A DNA stretch of 36,950 nt from Gemmatimonadota bacterium (GTDB lineage: Bacteria; Gemmatimonadota; Gemmatimonadetes; Longimicrobiales; Gaopeijiaceae): NCBI GenBank assembly GCA_021295835.1, contig JAGWBP010000004.1, positions 1-36,950 on the forward strand. The letters run 5' to 3'. Below the pieces are notes generated by a model, which worked only from the letters and a program-made list of their open reading frames with translations, was not told the DNA's origin and did no database searches. The position numbers and the translations under genes were made by a program. Positions 1 through 9,134 of this stretch are shown one piece after another. Numbering within the stretch: position 1 is the first letter of the stretch; the number at the start of each line of letters is the position of its first letter.

Positions 1-229
1 ACCCCGTCCCCGCCTCCGGGCCGGAGGCGGCCGGGGCGGCATCGCCTAACGACTGGTCGGTGGTCCTCCTCGGTGAATACGGCGACTTCGCGGCTCTGCT
101 GATGGGCGCCGCGGACGAGTCGATCGAGGAGCAGCGCCTCGATGTCGCGGTATTCAACGAGGCGGACCACGGACCAGTCGTTCGGCGAGGCCGCCCCGGC
201 CGCCTCCGGCCGGGAGGCGGGGACGGGGT
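1..229. repeat. Inverted repeat, 100-bp arms, inside comEC at window edge
   Basis: Bases 1-100 equal the reverse complement of bases 130-229 with 10 mismatches and no gaps; a 29-base middle (101-129) is unpaired. Both arms encode the same ComEC peptide, PNDWSVV-x-L-x-EY-x-D, one per strand. Read on the plus strand, bases 3-143 continue as a normal family sequence (EYGDFAALLMGAADESIEE). On the minus strand the gene reads normally down to about 133 and then becomes unlike ComEC. Four of ten mismatches fall at third codon positions, which is not the pattern of a selected paralogue. A strand-switch (fold-back) junction, from library preparation, assembly or a real inverted duplication, explains this best. 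Confidence 0.85.
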
Positions 230-2126
230 GCAGCACCCGAAAGTCCACCCCGTCGATCGTCCACGAGTCACCCGCCGCCACTCGCCTCCAGGGGATGCCC
301 GCTCGGATGGCCTCGGCCGCACCCAGCATCTGGCCCTCCTGCCCGATGCTCAGACCGGGCCCGAGCACCGCAGCGGTCGGAATCTCGCGCAGCACCGAGG
401 CTAGCCCGCCCGCGTGATCCTCGTCCGGATGGGTGAGGACGATCGCCTCGAGACGGCGGGCGCCCTGGCTCCGCAGGTATGGCACCACCCGGCTCGCCCC
501 CGCATCCGAGCCGCCAAAGCCGCGCGGCCCCGCATCGACCAGGAGCCAGCGCCCCTTGGGGGTACGGATCGCGATGGCGTCGCCCTGACCCACGTCGATC
601 GCCGCGATCCAGAGCGCGCCTCGCCCGGAGAGGAGGTGCGCCCCCTGCCCCACCCACAGCGTCGCAAGCGCCGAGATTGTGGCCAGCGCGACCCGCGTCG
701 CAGGGTGCACTCGCCACCGCCTCCCACCCCCGAAGAGGATCGGGAGGAGCGCCCCGGCCGAGAGGAGCGCCGCCTCGATCGGGGTGACGCGCGCGACCGC
801 CCCCGGTAGCTCGCCCAGCCAGGCTGCGAGGAGGACGACCAGGTGCAGGGCGCCTTCCGCTCCGGCACCGGTGAGAGACGATCCGGGAAGGTGCAGCATC
901 TCCAGCGCGATAGTCACGATCACGCCGGGCACGGCCGCGGCCACGAGGGGCGTGAGCAAGATTGACGAGGGCAGAGAGAGGAGCGGGATCTCTCCGAAGT
1001 GGTAGGCAAGGACCGGCGCGGTGAAGACCGATGCGCCGAGTCCGGCGGCGACGGGTGGCGCGATCCACCTGCTGCCCCGGTGACGGGGCCAGTGCCGCAT
1101 GATCCACCGCGCCATCACCAGGATCCCGGCCGTCCCCGCAACCGTCAGTTGGAATCCGGCCCCGGCGGCGACCGATGGGGTGAGGAGCGTGACGGCGAGC
1201 ATCGCAAGGCCGAGCGCGCCGAGGCCGCGGGCCGGGGTCTGGCGGAGCCGTCCGGCCACGAAGGCCGTCGCCATCCAGGCGGCCCGAGTCGCCGAGGTGG
1301 GCGCTCCGATCAGCAGCACGTACCCCCAGACGCCGACGGCCACGGCGAGGGCGCGAGTGCGGGGTGGACGACCGGTCATGCTGACTAGTCCACTCAGCAG
1401 CGCGGCGACGACCCCCACATGAAATCCCGATATCGAGAGGAGGTGGGCTGTGCCGGAGCGTGAAAAGGCGTCCCAGAGCTCCCGGTCGATCCCGTCCCGG
1501 TCGGCGAGCACCAGGGCGGCGGCGACGCCTGCCTGCGCTCCCAGGCGGCGTTCCAGCGCCTCGTTCGCACGGGCCCTGATCGCCGAGGCAGTGCGCACCG
1601 TCCAGGGGACGCGGAGCGCCGCATCGGCCTCGCCCTCGGCCTCGGCCTCGGCGACCGAGGATGCCGAAAGGTAGAGCGAGGTCGAGCCGTCGGGGCGGAG
1701 GTGGCGGATCCAGCGCCCCTCGACGACTACGATGCGGGCCTCGCGGGGAGTGTCGCCCCGGGTGTAGACGCGCACCGATCCCCGGCACCGGTCTCCTTCG
1801 GACTCCCGGCTGCGCAGGCGCTGGAAGACCGAGGCCTTCCCGGTGCTCGACCTGGTGAAGTAGCCCACCATGCGGGTCCGCTCCCCGTCCGTGATCGAGC
1901 GGGCGCAAGCCTCGGAGGCGCGGTGTTCGGGCGCACCCCAGAGGACGCCTGCGGCGGCGGCGAGGAGGAGGGCGAATGCACGGCTCCTGGGGCCGCGCCA
2001 TAGCAGAATGGGAAGGGTGAGGATCAGGAGCGGGATCAGGGTCCCCGCGAACCCCCGGGCCGTGCCGACCGCGGCGCCAGCCGCGAAGCCGGTGGCCGTC
2101 CACAGCACGGCCGGGGCGCGATTCAC
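1..2126 (-). CDS. comEC: ComEC/Rec2 competence channel protein, 3' part missing
   Basis: Inner-membrane channel that carries transforming single-stranded DNA into the cytoplasm. The frame opens at GTG 2126, whose GTGA overlaps the stop of the upstream LapA-like gene, and stays open to the window edge (708 codons). Visible parts are a hydrophobic N-terminus, a soluble stretch (about residues 70-170), the competence membrane domain with the GTAHLLSISGFHVGVV signature near residue 230, and a C-terminal metallo-beta-lactamase-like domain with DVGQGDAI (about 510), VDAGP and THPDEDHAGG (about 565). Family proteins are usually 750-850 residues, so the end is missing. From about position 130 leftward the frame stops looking like ComEC and becomes the reverse complement of the same coding region (see the inverted repeat), so only about residues 1-665 should be trusted. 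It is the last visible gene of the operon starting at 6425. Confidence 0.88.
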   Translation of the reverse strand, partial: MNRAPAVLWTATGFAAGAAVGTARGFAGTLIPLLILTLPILLWRGPRSRAFALLLAAAAGVLWGAPEHRASEACARSITDGERTRMVGYFTRSSTGKASVFQRLRSRESEGDRCRGSVRVYTRGDTPREARIVVVEGRWIRHLRPDGSTSLYLSASSVAEAEAEGEADAALRVPWTVRTASAIRARANEALERRLGAQAGVAAALVLADRDGIDRELWDAFSRSGTAHLLSISGFHVGVVAALLSGLVSMTGRPPRTRALAVAVGVWGYVLLIGAPTSATRAAWMATAFVAGRLRQTPARGLGALGLAMLAVTLLTPSVAAGAGFQLTVAGTAGILVMARWIMRHWPRHRGSRWIAPPVAAGLGASVFTAPVLAYHFGEIPLLSLPSSILLTPLVAAAVPGVIVTIALEMLHLPGSSLTGAGAEGALHLVVLLAAWLGELPGAVARVTPIEAALLSAGALLPILFGGGRRWRVHPATRVALATISALATLWVGQGAHLLSGRGALWIAAIDVGQGDAIAIRTPKGRWLLVDAGPRGFGGSDAGASRVVPYLRSQGARRLEAIVLTHPDEDHAGGLASVLREIPTAAVLGPGLSIGQEGQMLGAAEAIRAGIPWRRVAAGDSWTIDGVDFRVLHPVPASRPEAAGAASPNDWSVVRLVEYRDIEALLLDRLVRGAHQQSREVAVFTEEDHRPVVRRCRPGRLRPGGGDG

Positions 2127-2461
2127 TCCAGCGGAATGTCTCCCTGTTCGTGGGACTTGCCGTCGGCGTCGCCGGAGTCGGGGGCGGCGTCCGCCCTGGC
2201 ATCCGAGGCCTCGGGTGGAGCCGACTCGACGCGGCGCTCCTGGAGGAGGCGGCGCACCTTCAGGTCGGAGTTGATCCCCGCCACGAGCACGACCGCCATC
2301 CCCACCACCATCCCCCCGAAGGCGACGAAGGTGACGGGTGCCGAGTCGAGCGAGAAGAGCCCCAGGTTGATACTGACCACCCGTCCGGCGTTCCCGATGG
2401 CGAATCCCGCGCCGACGACGGCCACCGCGCCCAGCGCGATCCAGCCCGAGAAGCGTCTCAT
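2123..2461 (-). CDS. LapA-like (DUF1049) small membrane protein
   Basis: A 112-residue inner-membrane protein with two hydrophobic segments, about residues 6-25 (WIALGAVAVVGAGFAIGNAG) and 41-61 (FVAFGGMVVGMAVVLVAGI). A basic, helical stretch LKVRRLLQERR follows, then an acidic disordered tail. This is the layout of the lipopolysaccharide-assembly protein A domain family, whose members help coordinate LPS synthesis in some proteobacteria; the role here is inferred from architecture only. ATG 2461 is chosen because it overlaps the miaB stop as ATGA; a TTG at 2470 is in frame but less likely. The 3' end overlaps the comEC start as GTGA, so translation is probably coupled from miaB through comEC. 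Confidence 0.75.
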   Translation of the reverse strand: MRRFSGWIALGAVAVVGAGFAIGNAGRVVSINLGLFSLDSAPVTFVAFGGMVVGMAVVLVAGINSDLKVRRLLQERRVESAPPEASDARADAAPDSGDADGKSHEQGDIPLE

Positions 2462-3927
2462 GGCCGCCAACCGCCTGCGGCCCGGGCGGGTACGGCCATG
2501 CCATCGGCGAGAGCGGCGGTCGGGGCGGCATCGGAGGCGAAAACCTCCGTCTCGCCGTCCGCGACGATCTCGCCCACAAAGGTGACCCCCGTCGTGCCGG
2601 TCAGCCTGATGGTGAGGTAGCGCCCGATTTCGGCGGGAGTGCCTCGGACAGCCACCGCCTTGTTGGCGCGGGTGCGACCGAGGACCATCCCCTCGCGCCT
2701 GGCGGTGCGCTCGACGAGGATCTCAACGACGCGACCGACCTCGGCGCGGTTTATCTCGGCCTGCACCGCCCGGGTGGCCTCGATCAGGCGGCCCAGGCGG
2801 CTGGCGGCCTCCTCGTCGGGCACAGAGTCGCGACTCGGCAGGCGGGTCGCGGGGGTGCCGGGGCGCGGGCTGTACCGATAGGTGAAGGCATCGTCGAAAC
2901 GGACCTCGGCGACCAGGTCGAGCGTCTCCTCGAAGTCTGCCTCGGTCTCGCCGGGGAAGGCCGCGATCAGATCGGTCGAGAGCGCCACGCCGGGGACGCC
3001 GGCCCGCACCATCTCGACCTTCTCCATGAAGGTGGCGCGGGTGTAGCGCCGCACCATCCTCTTGAGCACGCGGTCGCTTCCCGACTGGGCAGGCAGGTGC
3101 AGGTGCTCGCAGGCGGCGGGCTCGGTCGCCATCGTCTCGACCAGCTCCTCGGTCACGTCGTTCGGGTGGGGCGAAGTGAAGCGGACGCGGCGGATTCCCG
3201 GCACGCTGGCCACCTCTCGGAGGAGCCGCGCGAAGGACCACCCGCCGTGGCTGTACGAGTTGACCGTCTGGCCCAGGAGGGTGACCTCGGTGACGCCGGA
3301 GTCGGCAATCCGCTCGATCTCGGCGATCACCTCGGCGGGGGCGCGGTTCTTCTCCGGACCCCTTACGTAGGGGACGATGCAGAAGGTGCAGCGGTGGTTG
3401 CAGCCTCGCTGGACGGGTACCCACGCGGTGACGTCGGAGCGGTGGCGCTGCTCCAGACCCCGGTAGTTCTCGTCGAGCGAGAGATCGACCACCGAGAGAC
3501 GGCGATCGACGGCAGATTTGCCGTCCGGTCCGCTGCCGGCCGCGCCGACCGAATCGAGTGCCTCGGCCAGGCCACGGTAGCCGTCGGGCCCGACGACCAG
3601 ATCGACGGCGGGCATCCTCTCGAGGAGATCGTCGCCCATCCGCTGCGCCATGCACCCGGCGACCGCGATCTTGAGTGACGGGCGGGCCCGCCGCAGACCG
3701 CTCAGCTGCCCTACCCGACCCAGGACGCGGCGCTCGGCGTGCTCGCGAATCGCGCAGGTGTTCACGACGATCACGTCGGCTTCCTCGGGACCGGTGGCGA
3801 TCGCGTAGCCCCGATCCTCCAGCACACCCTCCATCAGCTCGCCATCGGCGATGTTCATCTGACAGCCGTACGTCTCGACGTAGGCGCGGCGGCGGGGCGC
3901 GGGAGGAGTCGGCCGAGCGGTGTCCAC
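2458..3927 (-). CDS. miaB: tRNA-2-methylthio-N6-dimethylallyladenosine synthase MiaB
   Basis: Radical-SAM methylthiotransferase that adds the 2-methylthio group to isopentenyl-adenosine 37 of tRNAs reading UNN codons. The N-terminal UPF0004 domain supplies three cluster cysteines: C22 (TYGCQMN), C58 (NTCAIRE) and C92 (AGCMAQ). The radical-SAM cluster motif is C176-x3-C180-x2-C183 (RGCNHRCTFCIVP). A TRAM-type RNA-binding domain follows at about residues 385-455. At 489 residues it is slightly longer than usual because of a variable tail. The start is GTG 3927, six bases after the barrel-protein stop, without a clear Shine-Dalgarno. The YGCQMN context and overall layout favour MiaB over the related MtaB or RimO. 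Confidence 0.95.
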   Translation of the reverse strand: MDTARPTPPAPRRRAYVETYGCQMNIADGELMEGVLEDRGYAIATGPEEADVIVVNTCAIREHAERRVLGRVGQLSGLRRARPSLKIAVAGCMAQRMGDDLLERMPAVDLVVGPDGYRGLAEALDSVGAAGSGPDGKSAVDRRLSVVDLSLDENYRGLEQRHRSDVTAWVPVQRGCNHRCTFCIVPYVRGPEKNRAPAEVIAEIERIADSGVTEVTLLGQTVNSYSHGGWSFARLLREVASVPGIRRVRFTSPHPNDVTEELVETMATEPAACEHLHLPAQSGSDRVLKRMVRRYTRATFMEKVEMVRAGVPGVALSTDLIAAFPGETEADFEETLDLVAEVRFDDAFTYRYSPRPGTPATRLPSRDSVPDEEAASRLGRLIEATRAVQAEINRAEVGRVVEILVERTARREGMVLGRTRANKAVAVRGTPAEIGRYLTIRLTGTTGVTFVGEIVADGETEVFASDAAPTAALADGMAVPARAAGGWRP

Positions 3928-3933
3928 GGAGAT

Positions 3934-5100
3934 CTAGAAGCTGGAAAGTCCGACCGAGACCGACGCCCGCCAGAAGCGCTCCGAGAGGGGGGCGCTCTGG
4001 CGCGTGGCTCGCTCGAGGGCGATGTCCATCCAGCCGAAGCGCACGGGGCCCCGCTTGGCGAGGTTGAGCCCCAGGCCAAGGGACCAGATCGACTCGACGG
4101 GATCCTCCTCCCGGTAGCGGAAGGGAGCGGCGAGGCGCCGGTACCCGAAGCGGAGCGGAAGGCTCCTGGTCTCTCCGTCGAAGACCAACCACTCCAGCCC
4201 TGTGCCCACGCTCCACGTGCGGGCGCTCGCGACCCCATCGGCGAAGCCGGCGGCCGTGCCCCAATCCCGATAGACGACCGATGCGTTCAGGTGCATCCTA
4301 CGGGTCAGGCGGCCCGTCGCGCCCGCCGAGAAGCGGGCTGGGATCTCGTAGGAGGTGCTCGCGGCGACCGAATCGCCGATCGGCGCCTGGGTCAGGTCGA
4401 GCGACCACTCGGCGGCCGCCGCCAGCAGCACGTTGGCCATGTCGTAGCTCACCCCGGCCCCAAGCGTGGCCCCGCTGTAGCTCCAGCGGTCCTCGTCGAA
4501 GAAGGAGTGGACGGCGCCGCCCACATCGGTCGAATCGAGTTCCCGGTCGAAGGTCTCGACGAGGGTGCCGACGTACGCGCCCGCATTCGCCCCGATGGCC
4601 AGCCGCCGACCGAGGCGCTGCGCCCACCCTAGACGGACGACCGAGACCCCCCCGTTGGCGGTGAAGCGGTCCCTGACTTCGACGTCCGCACCGTCGATCA
4701 CCACCGTGCCGCTACGCTCGGCGGCCCAGCGCTGCTCCAGGAACCCCGAGAGGCTCATCGTGACGACGCCGCGAGCCCTCTGCACCGGGTAGCCGATCCC
4801 CAGGAGCGGAAAGCGCGTTGCCCGCGAGCTCCCAACCTGCTCGCCCAGGTCGAAGCTGCCCCACGAGGGCTGCATCGTGATGACGACCGACGGTACGGCC
4901 AGACGAGCCCACGAGGCGGGGTCACCCGCCGACACCTCGTCGCCCCGAAGTCCGATACCGAGGTTGCCGAGCGCGGCCGCGCGGCCGCCGAGCGCTCCGA
5001 CTGGCGCCCCTAGTCCCTTTGCGCCCAGCGCCGACTGCGCCGACAAGCCGCCGGCGGGCGGGAGCGCCGCCATCAGGACCGCAACCCACCACCTCTCCAT
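3934..5100 (-). CDS. Outer-membrane beta-barrel protein (PorV/PorQ-like)
   Basis: Predicted outer-membrane protein of 388 residues. It has a signal peptide (MERWWVAVLMAALPPAGGLSAQ, cleavage after SA-Q) and then alternating, glycine- and aromatic-rich beta strands throughout. It ends in phenylalanine (VGLSSF), as expected for a substrate of the BAM machinery. The early LGNLGIGLRGDEVSAGDPASWA stretch resembles the start of PorV/PorQ or FadL-like barrels of Bacteroidetes and related phyla; no function is assigned. Its ATG shares one base with the upstream lipoprotein stop (TAATG), so the two are translationally coupled and may act together at the outer membrane. Confidence is high for a barrel and low for the family. 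Confidence 0.7.
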   Translation of the reverse strand: MERWWVAVLMAALPPAGGLSAQSALGAKGLGAPVGALGGRAAALGNLGIGLRGDEVSAGDPASWARLAVPSVVITMQPSWGSFDLGEQVGSSRATRFPLLGIGYPVQRARGVVTMSLSGFLEQRWAAERSGTVVIDGADVEVRDRFTANGGVSVVRLGWAQRLGRRLAIGANAGAYVGTLVETFDRELDSTDVGGAVHSFFDEDRWSYSGATLGAGVSYDMANVLLAAAAEWSLDLTQAPIGDSVAASTSYEIPARFSAGATGRLTRRMHLNASVVYRDWGTAAGFADGVASARTWSVGTGLEWLVFDGETRSLPLRFGYRRLAAPFRYREEDPVESIWSLGLGLNLAKRGPVRFGWMDIALERATRQSAPLSERFWRASVSVGLSSF

Positions 5101-6425
5101 TATCCGCCCCGAGCGAAGATCAGAATGACGCGAAGCGACGGTGCCAGTGGCGACTCCGCCCCCTCGAAGGTCAGGTGATCGATCGAGTAGGGCTCGGCGG
5201 CGGTGAGGATCGCTGCGGAGCTGCTGATAGGATCCCCCGTCACGGTCTCGCCCCGGAGCAGATCGCGCACCAGGGTGGTGACCGGCAGCTCGACGACCTC
5301 TCCGGCGGGTGCCGCGAAGAGGTCGGGCGGCACCTCATGTGCGCCGATCCGGGAGCTGCCGAGGGGGGACTTCGGCAGCACCTCGGGGGCTAGCACCGAG
5401 CGCAGGTCCACGGGGACCGTGTCGGAGGGGGCGAAGGCGCGCGGCCCGACGCGGGTGATCAGGCGCAGAGCAGCGAAGGAGACGTGCTCCTCACCGATCT
5501 CGACGGGACAGTCGAGCGCCTCGCAGAGTTCGGGAGGGCCGTGCAGCTCGGTGGGGAGGTCGAGGTGGAGGACGGAGCGCCAGGCGGGCGCGCCCCCAAC
5601 CCGCAGAGTCTTGCGGGGCTGCGAGGGCGTCGGCGCGTAGATGAAGGTGTTGATCTGCGAGGCGGCGGCGAGCTCGACCAGGGTGTCGGGATTGACGCTC
5701 GGGCGGGTGTCGAGGCGAAGCAGCGAGGAGCCGACTCGCAGCCGCACCCCCGGAGTCGTCGTGCTCAGGCGCAGGCCTCGGCCGATCTCGGCGGTGTCGC
5801 CCCACTCGGCGACCTGGGCCGAATCGACGAAGAACCAGACGGTGTCCCCTTCCTCCGGGTCCCAGCGGGTGCTCCCGATCCTGCGCGCAGCGCCACCGCC
5901 CGGAGTCGTCCAGGGCGTCCGGTGCCCGATAGTGTCGACCGCGTACTCCCAGGTGGCGCTCGGGGCGTCCCAGGGCTCGGAGAGCGCATGGGCGACGATC
6001 TCGACCGGGCCGTCGTGCACGCTCGCAATCGTGTCGATGCGCGTCACCACCTTTCCCGAGACGAAGGTGAGCGAGGAGTCGATCTGGATCACCCCTAGGG
6101 TGTCGAGCACCTGCGCTACCCGGGGGTAGTCGGGGAAGCGGGCCAGCGTGCGGGCCGAGAGGCCGGTCTCCTGCGGGTCGCCCCCGTCGTCCTGAGCGCC
6201 GAACTCGTGCGCCAGGAAGCCCCCGGAGAGCTGCGACGCAAGTCCGTAGCCACCGTAGACGCGGGCCCCGGAGGCGAAGTCGTCAAAGGGGAAGGTCAGC
6301 TCGATCACGTACCCGGACTTCACCAGGTCGTCATCCTCCACGAGGGGGAGGAGCTCGCTGCACCCCGAGAGCAGAGCCAGGATCGGAGCCGCTCCGAGAG
6401 CCCGCAAGGCACTTTTTCCGATCAC
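5100..6425 (-). CDS. Lipoprotein of unknown function (DNRLRE-like beta domains)
   Basis: A 441-residue lipoprotein. From GTG 6425 the sequence starts MIGKSALRALGAAPILALLSGC, a signal peptide with lipobox LSGC; AAGGAAGG lies four bases before this GTG. An in-frame GTG at 6479 would start almost at the predicted transcription start and would give an arginine-rich extension, so it was not used. The rest is extracytoplasmic and strand-rich, with repeated Val-Leu-x-Leu-Asp type segments (SSLLRLDTRP, SVLHLDLP, VSFAALRLI) and a late VELPVTTLVRDLLRGE. These resemble DNRLRE/TGF-propeptide-like carbohydrate or surface domains, but only weakly. It heads the lipoprotein-barrel-miaB-lapA-comEC operon. Confidence 0.72.
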   Translation of the reverse strand: MIGKSALRALGAAPILALLSGCSELLPLVEDDDLVKSGYVIELTFPFDDFASGARVYGGYGLASQLSGGFLAHEFGAQDDGGDPQETGLSARTLARFPDYPRVAQVLDTLGVIQIDSSLTFVSGKVVTRIDTIASVHDGPVEIVAHALSEPWDAPSATWEYAVDTIGHRTPWTTPGGGAARRIGSTRWDPEEGDTVWFFVDSAQVAEWGDTAEIGRGLRLSTTTPGVRLRVGSSLLRLDTRPSVNPDTLVELAAASQINTFIYAPTPSQPRKTLRVGGAPAWRSVLHLDLPTELHGPPELCEALDCPVEIGEEHVSFAALRLITRVGPRAFAPSDTVPVDLRSVLAPEVLPKSPLGSSRIGAHEVPPDLFAAPAGEVVELPVTTLVRDLLRGETVTGDPISSSAAILTAAEPYSIDHLTFEGAESPLAPSLRVILIFARGG

Positions 6426-6489
6426 GCCGCCTTCCTTCGCGCTGCCCGACACCGCCCGCGCCGCGCGCCCATGGGGCACCTAGCCTGTA

Positions 6490-6518
6490 AGTATAGGCAA
6501 GTATCGTGAACTCGCGAA
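6490..6518 (-). promoter_or_regulatory. Likely sigma70-type promoter for the lipoprotein operon
   Basis: On the minus strand TTCGCG (6518-6513) and TATACT (6495-6490) are separated by 17 bases, in the only AT-rich spot between alr and the lipoprotein. The -10 is good and the -35 is poor. A start near 6484 gives a leader of about 60 bases to GTG 6425, which supports that start. The same spot carries two AAGTAT copies and a short inverted repeat GCCT/AGGC. Confidence 0.5.
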
Positions 6519-6532
6519 GAACTGCCGACGCT

Positions 6533-7660
6533 TCAGACGAAGTCCCGCGAGCGGGCCATCCGAAGCCGGGGGAGCCGGGCCGAGAGTCCAGCCAACACCT
6601 GGTGCGCGACCGTGCCCGCCATCTCCGCCAGCTCCCCGAGCGCTATGTCGGCTTCGCCGTCGCCCCCGAGGAAGGTGACGGAATCGCCGACCGCGACGTC
6701 TCCGGCGACGCGCACGACGGCCGTGTCCATCGATATCCGCCCGACGATCGGCGACCTCCGGCCCCGCAGGAGCGCCCAGCCCGCGTTGCCGAGCTCCCTG
6801 GGCAGGCCGTCGCCGTACCCGATCGCCACCGTCGCCCACCTCTCCCGCCCACGCGCCCGGTACGTCGCGCCGTATCCCACCGTGGCGCCGGGCGCCGCCT
6901 CGCGCACCATTACCACGCGGGCCCTGAGAGCAGCCACCGTCTCGGGTGTGGGCGCGCCATGCCCCACCGAGCCGCCGTAGAGGAAGATCCCGGGGCGCAC
7001 GGCGTTGGCGGCGCCCAACTCGAGGCGAAGCGCGGCCGCGCTGTTGGCGACGTGCAGCAGGGCGTCGGAAGGGATCCCCTCGACCGCGCCGACGAAGTCG
7101 TCGAAGCGCTCGATCTGGCGGCGCGCGGAGCCCAGGTCGGCCCCGTCCGCGGAGTGGAGGTGCGTGAAGACGCCGAAGAGGCGAAGTCCGGGCGACGCGA
7201 CCGCCCGGACCTCGGCCCACCACTGGGCCGCATCCGAGAGTGCGAAGCCGGAGCGTCCCATTCCCGTGTCGATCTCGACCTGAAAGGGCAGCGGCTCCGC
7301 CCCGTCAGCGTGGCACGCGGCGTTCGCCAGCACCCCCAGGCTCTCCAGGTCCGAGATCGTGGGAACGAGGCGGGCGCGCGCCATGCGGGCAAGGTCGCCC
7401 GGCGGGGCGGGGCAAAAGACCATGACGGGCACCCGGACGCCGAGCGCCCGGAGCGCCCGGCCCTCGTCCACCGTGGCGACCCCGTACGCGAAGGGACGGG
7501 CGGGCGCCAGCGCCTCGACGACCAGACCGGCGCCTAGTCCGTAGCCGTCGCACTTGACCATGGGCACGACCCGCGCCCCAGCGCCCACATGCGAGCGGAC
7601 CAGCTCCAGATTCCGCCGGATCGCGCCGGCGTCCACCTCAACCCAGGCGCGCGAGCGCAC
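6533..7660 (-). CDS. alr: Alanine racemase
   Basis: PLP-dependent racemase (375 residues) that makes D-alanine for the peptidoglycan stem peptide. The N-terminal barrel begins RAWVEVDAGAIRRNLELVR, and the PLP lysine lies in VVPMVKCDGYGLGAG, equivalent to the usual V-K-A-x-A-Y-G-H-G. The C-terminal beta domain contains the second catalytic tyrosine segment TVGYGATYRA and the RISMDTAVV motif. GTG 7660 is the only ATG, GTG or TTG in frame between the asnS stop and the conserved N-terminus; no strong Shine-Dalgarno precedes it. The 98-base gap after asnS shows no clear terminator, so co-transcription with asnS is possible. Its role fits the wall-synthesis genes nearby. Confidence 0.94.
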   Translation of the reverse strand: MRSRAWVEVDAGAIRRNLELVRSHVGAGARVVPMVKCDGYGLGAGLVVEALAPARPFAYGVATVDEGRALRALGVRVPVMVFCPAPPGDLARMARARLVPTISDLESLGVLANAACHADGAEPLPFQVEIDTGMGRSGFALSDAAQWWAEVRAVASPGLRLFGVFTHLHSADGADLGSARRQIERFDDFVGAVEGIPSDALLHVANSAAALRLELGAANAVRPGIFLYGGSVGHGAPTPETVAALRARVVMVREAAPGATVGYGATYRARGRERWATVAIGYGDGLPRELGNAGWALLRGRRSPIVGRISMDTAVVRVAGDVAVGDSVTFLGGDGEADIALGELAEMAGTVAHQVLAGLSARLPRLRMARSRDFV

Positions 7661-7758
7661 GCCGGGCGGGCGACGCTCGCCGACCGCCCCCTCGGTCAGC
7701 GGCCCTTCCCGCGCGAACGGTTTCCGAAGTGGCCGCCCACCGGCAACGTGCCCGACGG

Positions 7759-9045
<1,287 letters not shown>

Positions 9046-9134
9046 GGTGGGGAAGTTCGCGCCAGCCAGTGCGGTTGACCACCCCTGTGGGGGCCCATCG
9101 AGGCCGGATCCCGCTCGCCTATCCTCTGCAGATC

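Noticed and set aside
268..2202. A 644-codon minus-strand frame overlapping comEC
   Set aside because: Out of frame with the real ComEC motifs (SGFHVGVV, DVGQGD, THPDEDH) and Arg/Pro/Gly-rich; a shadow frame.
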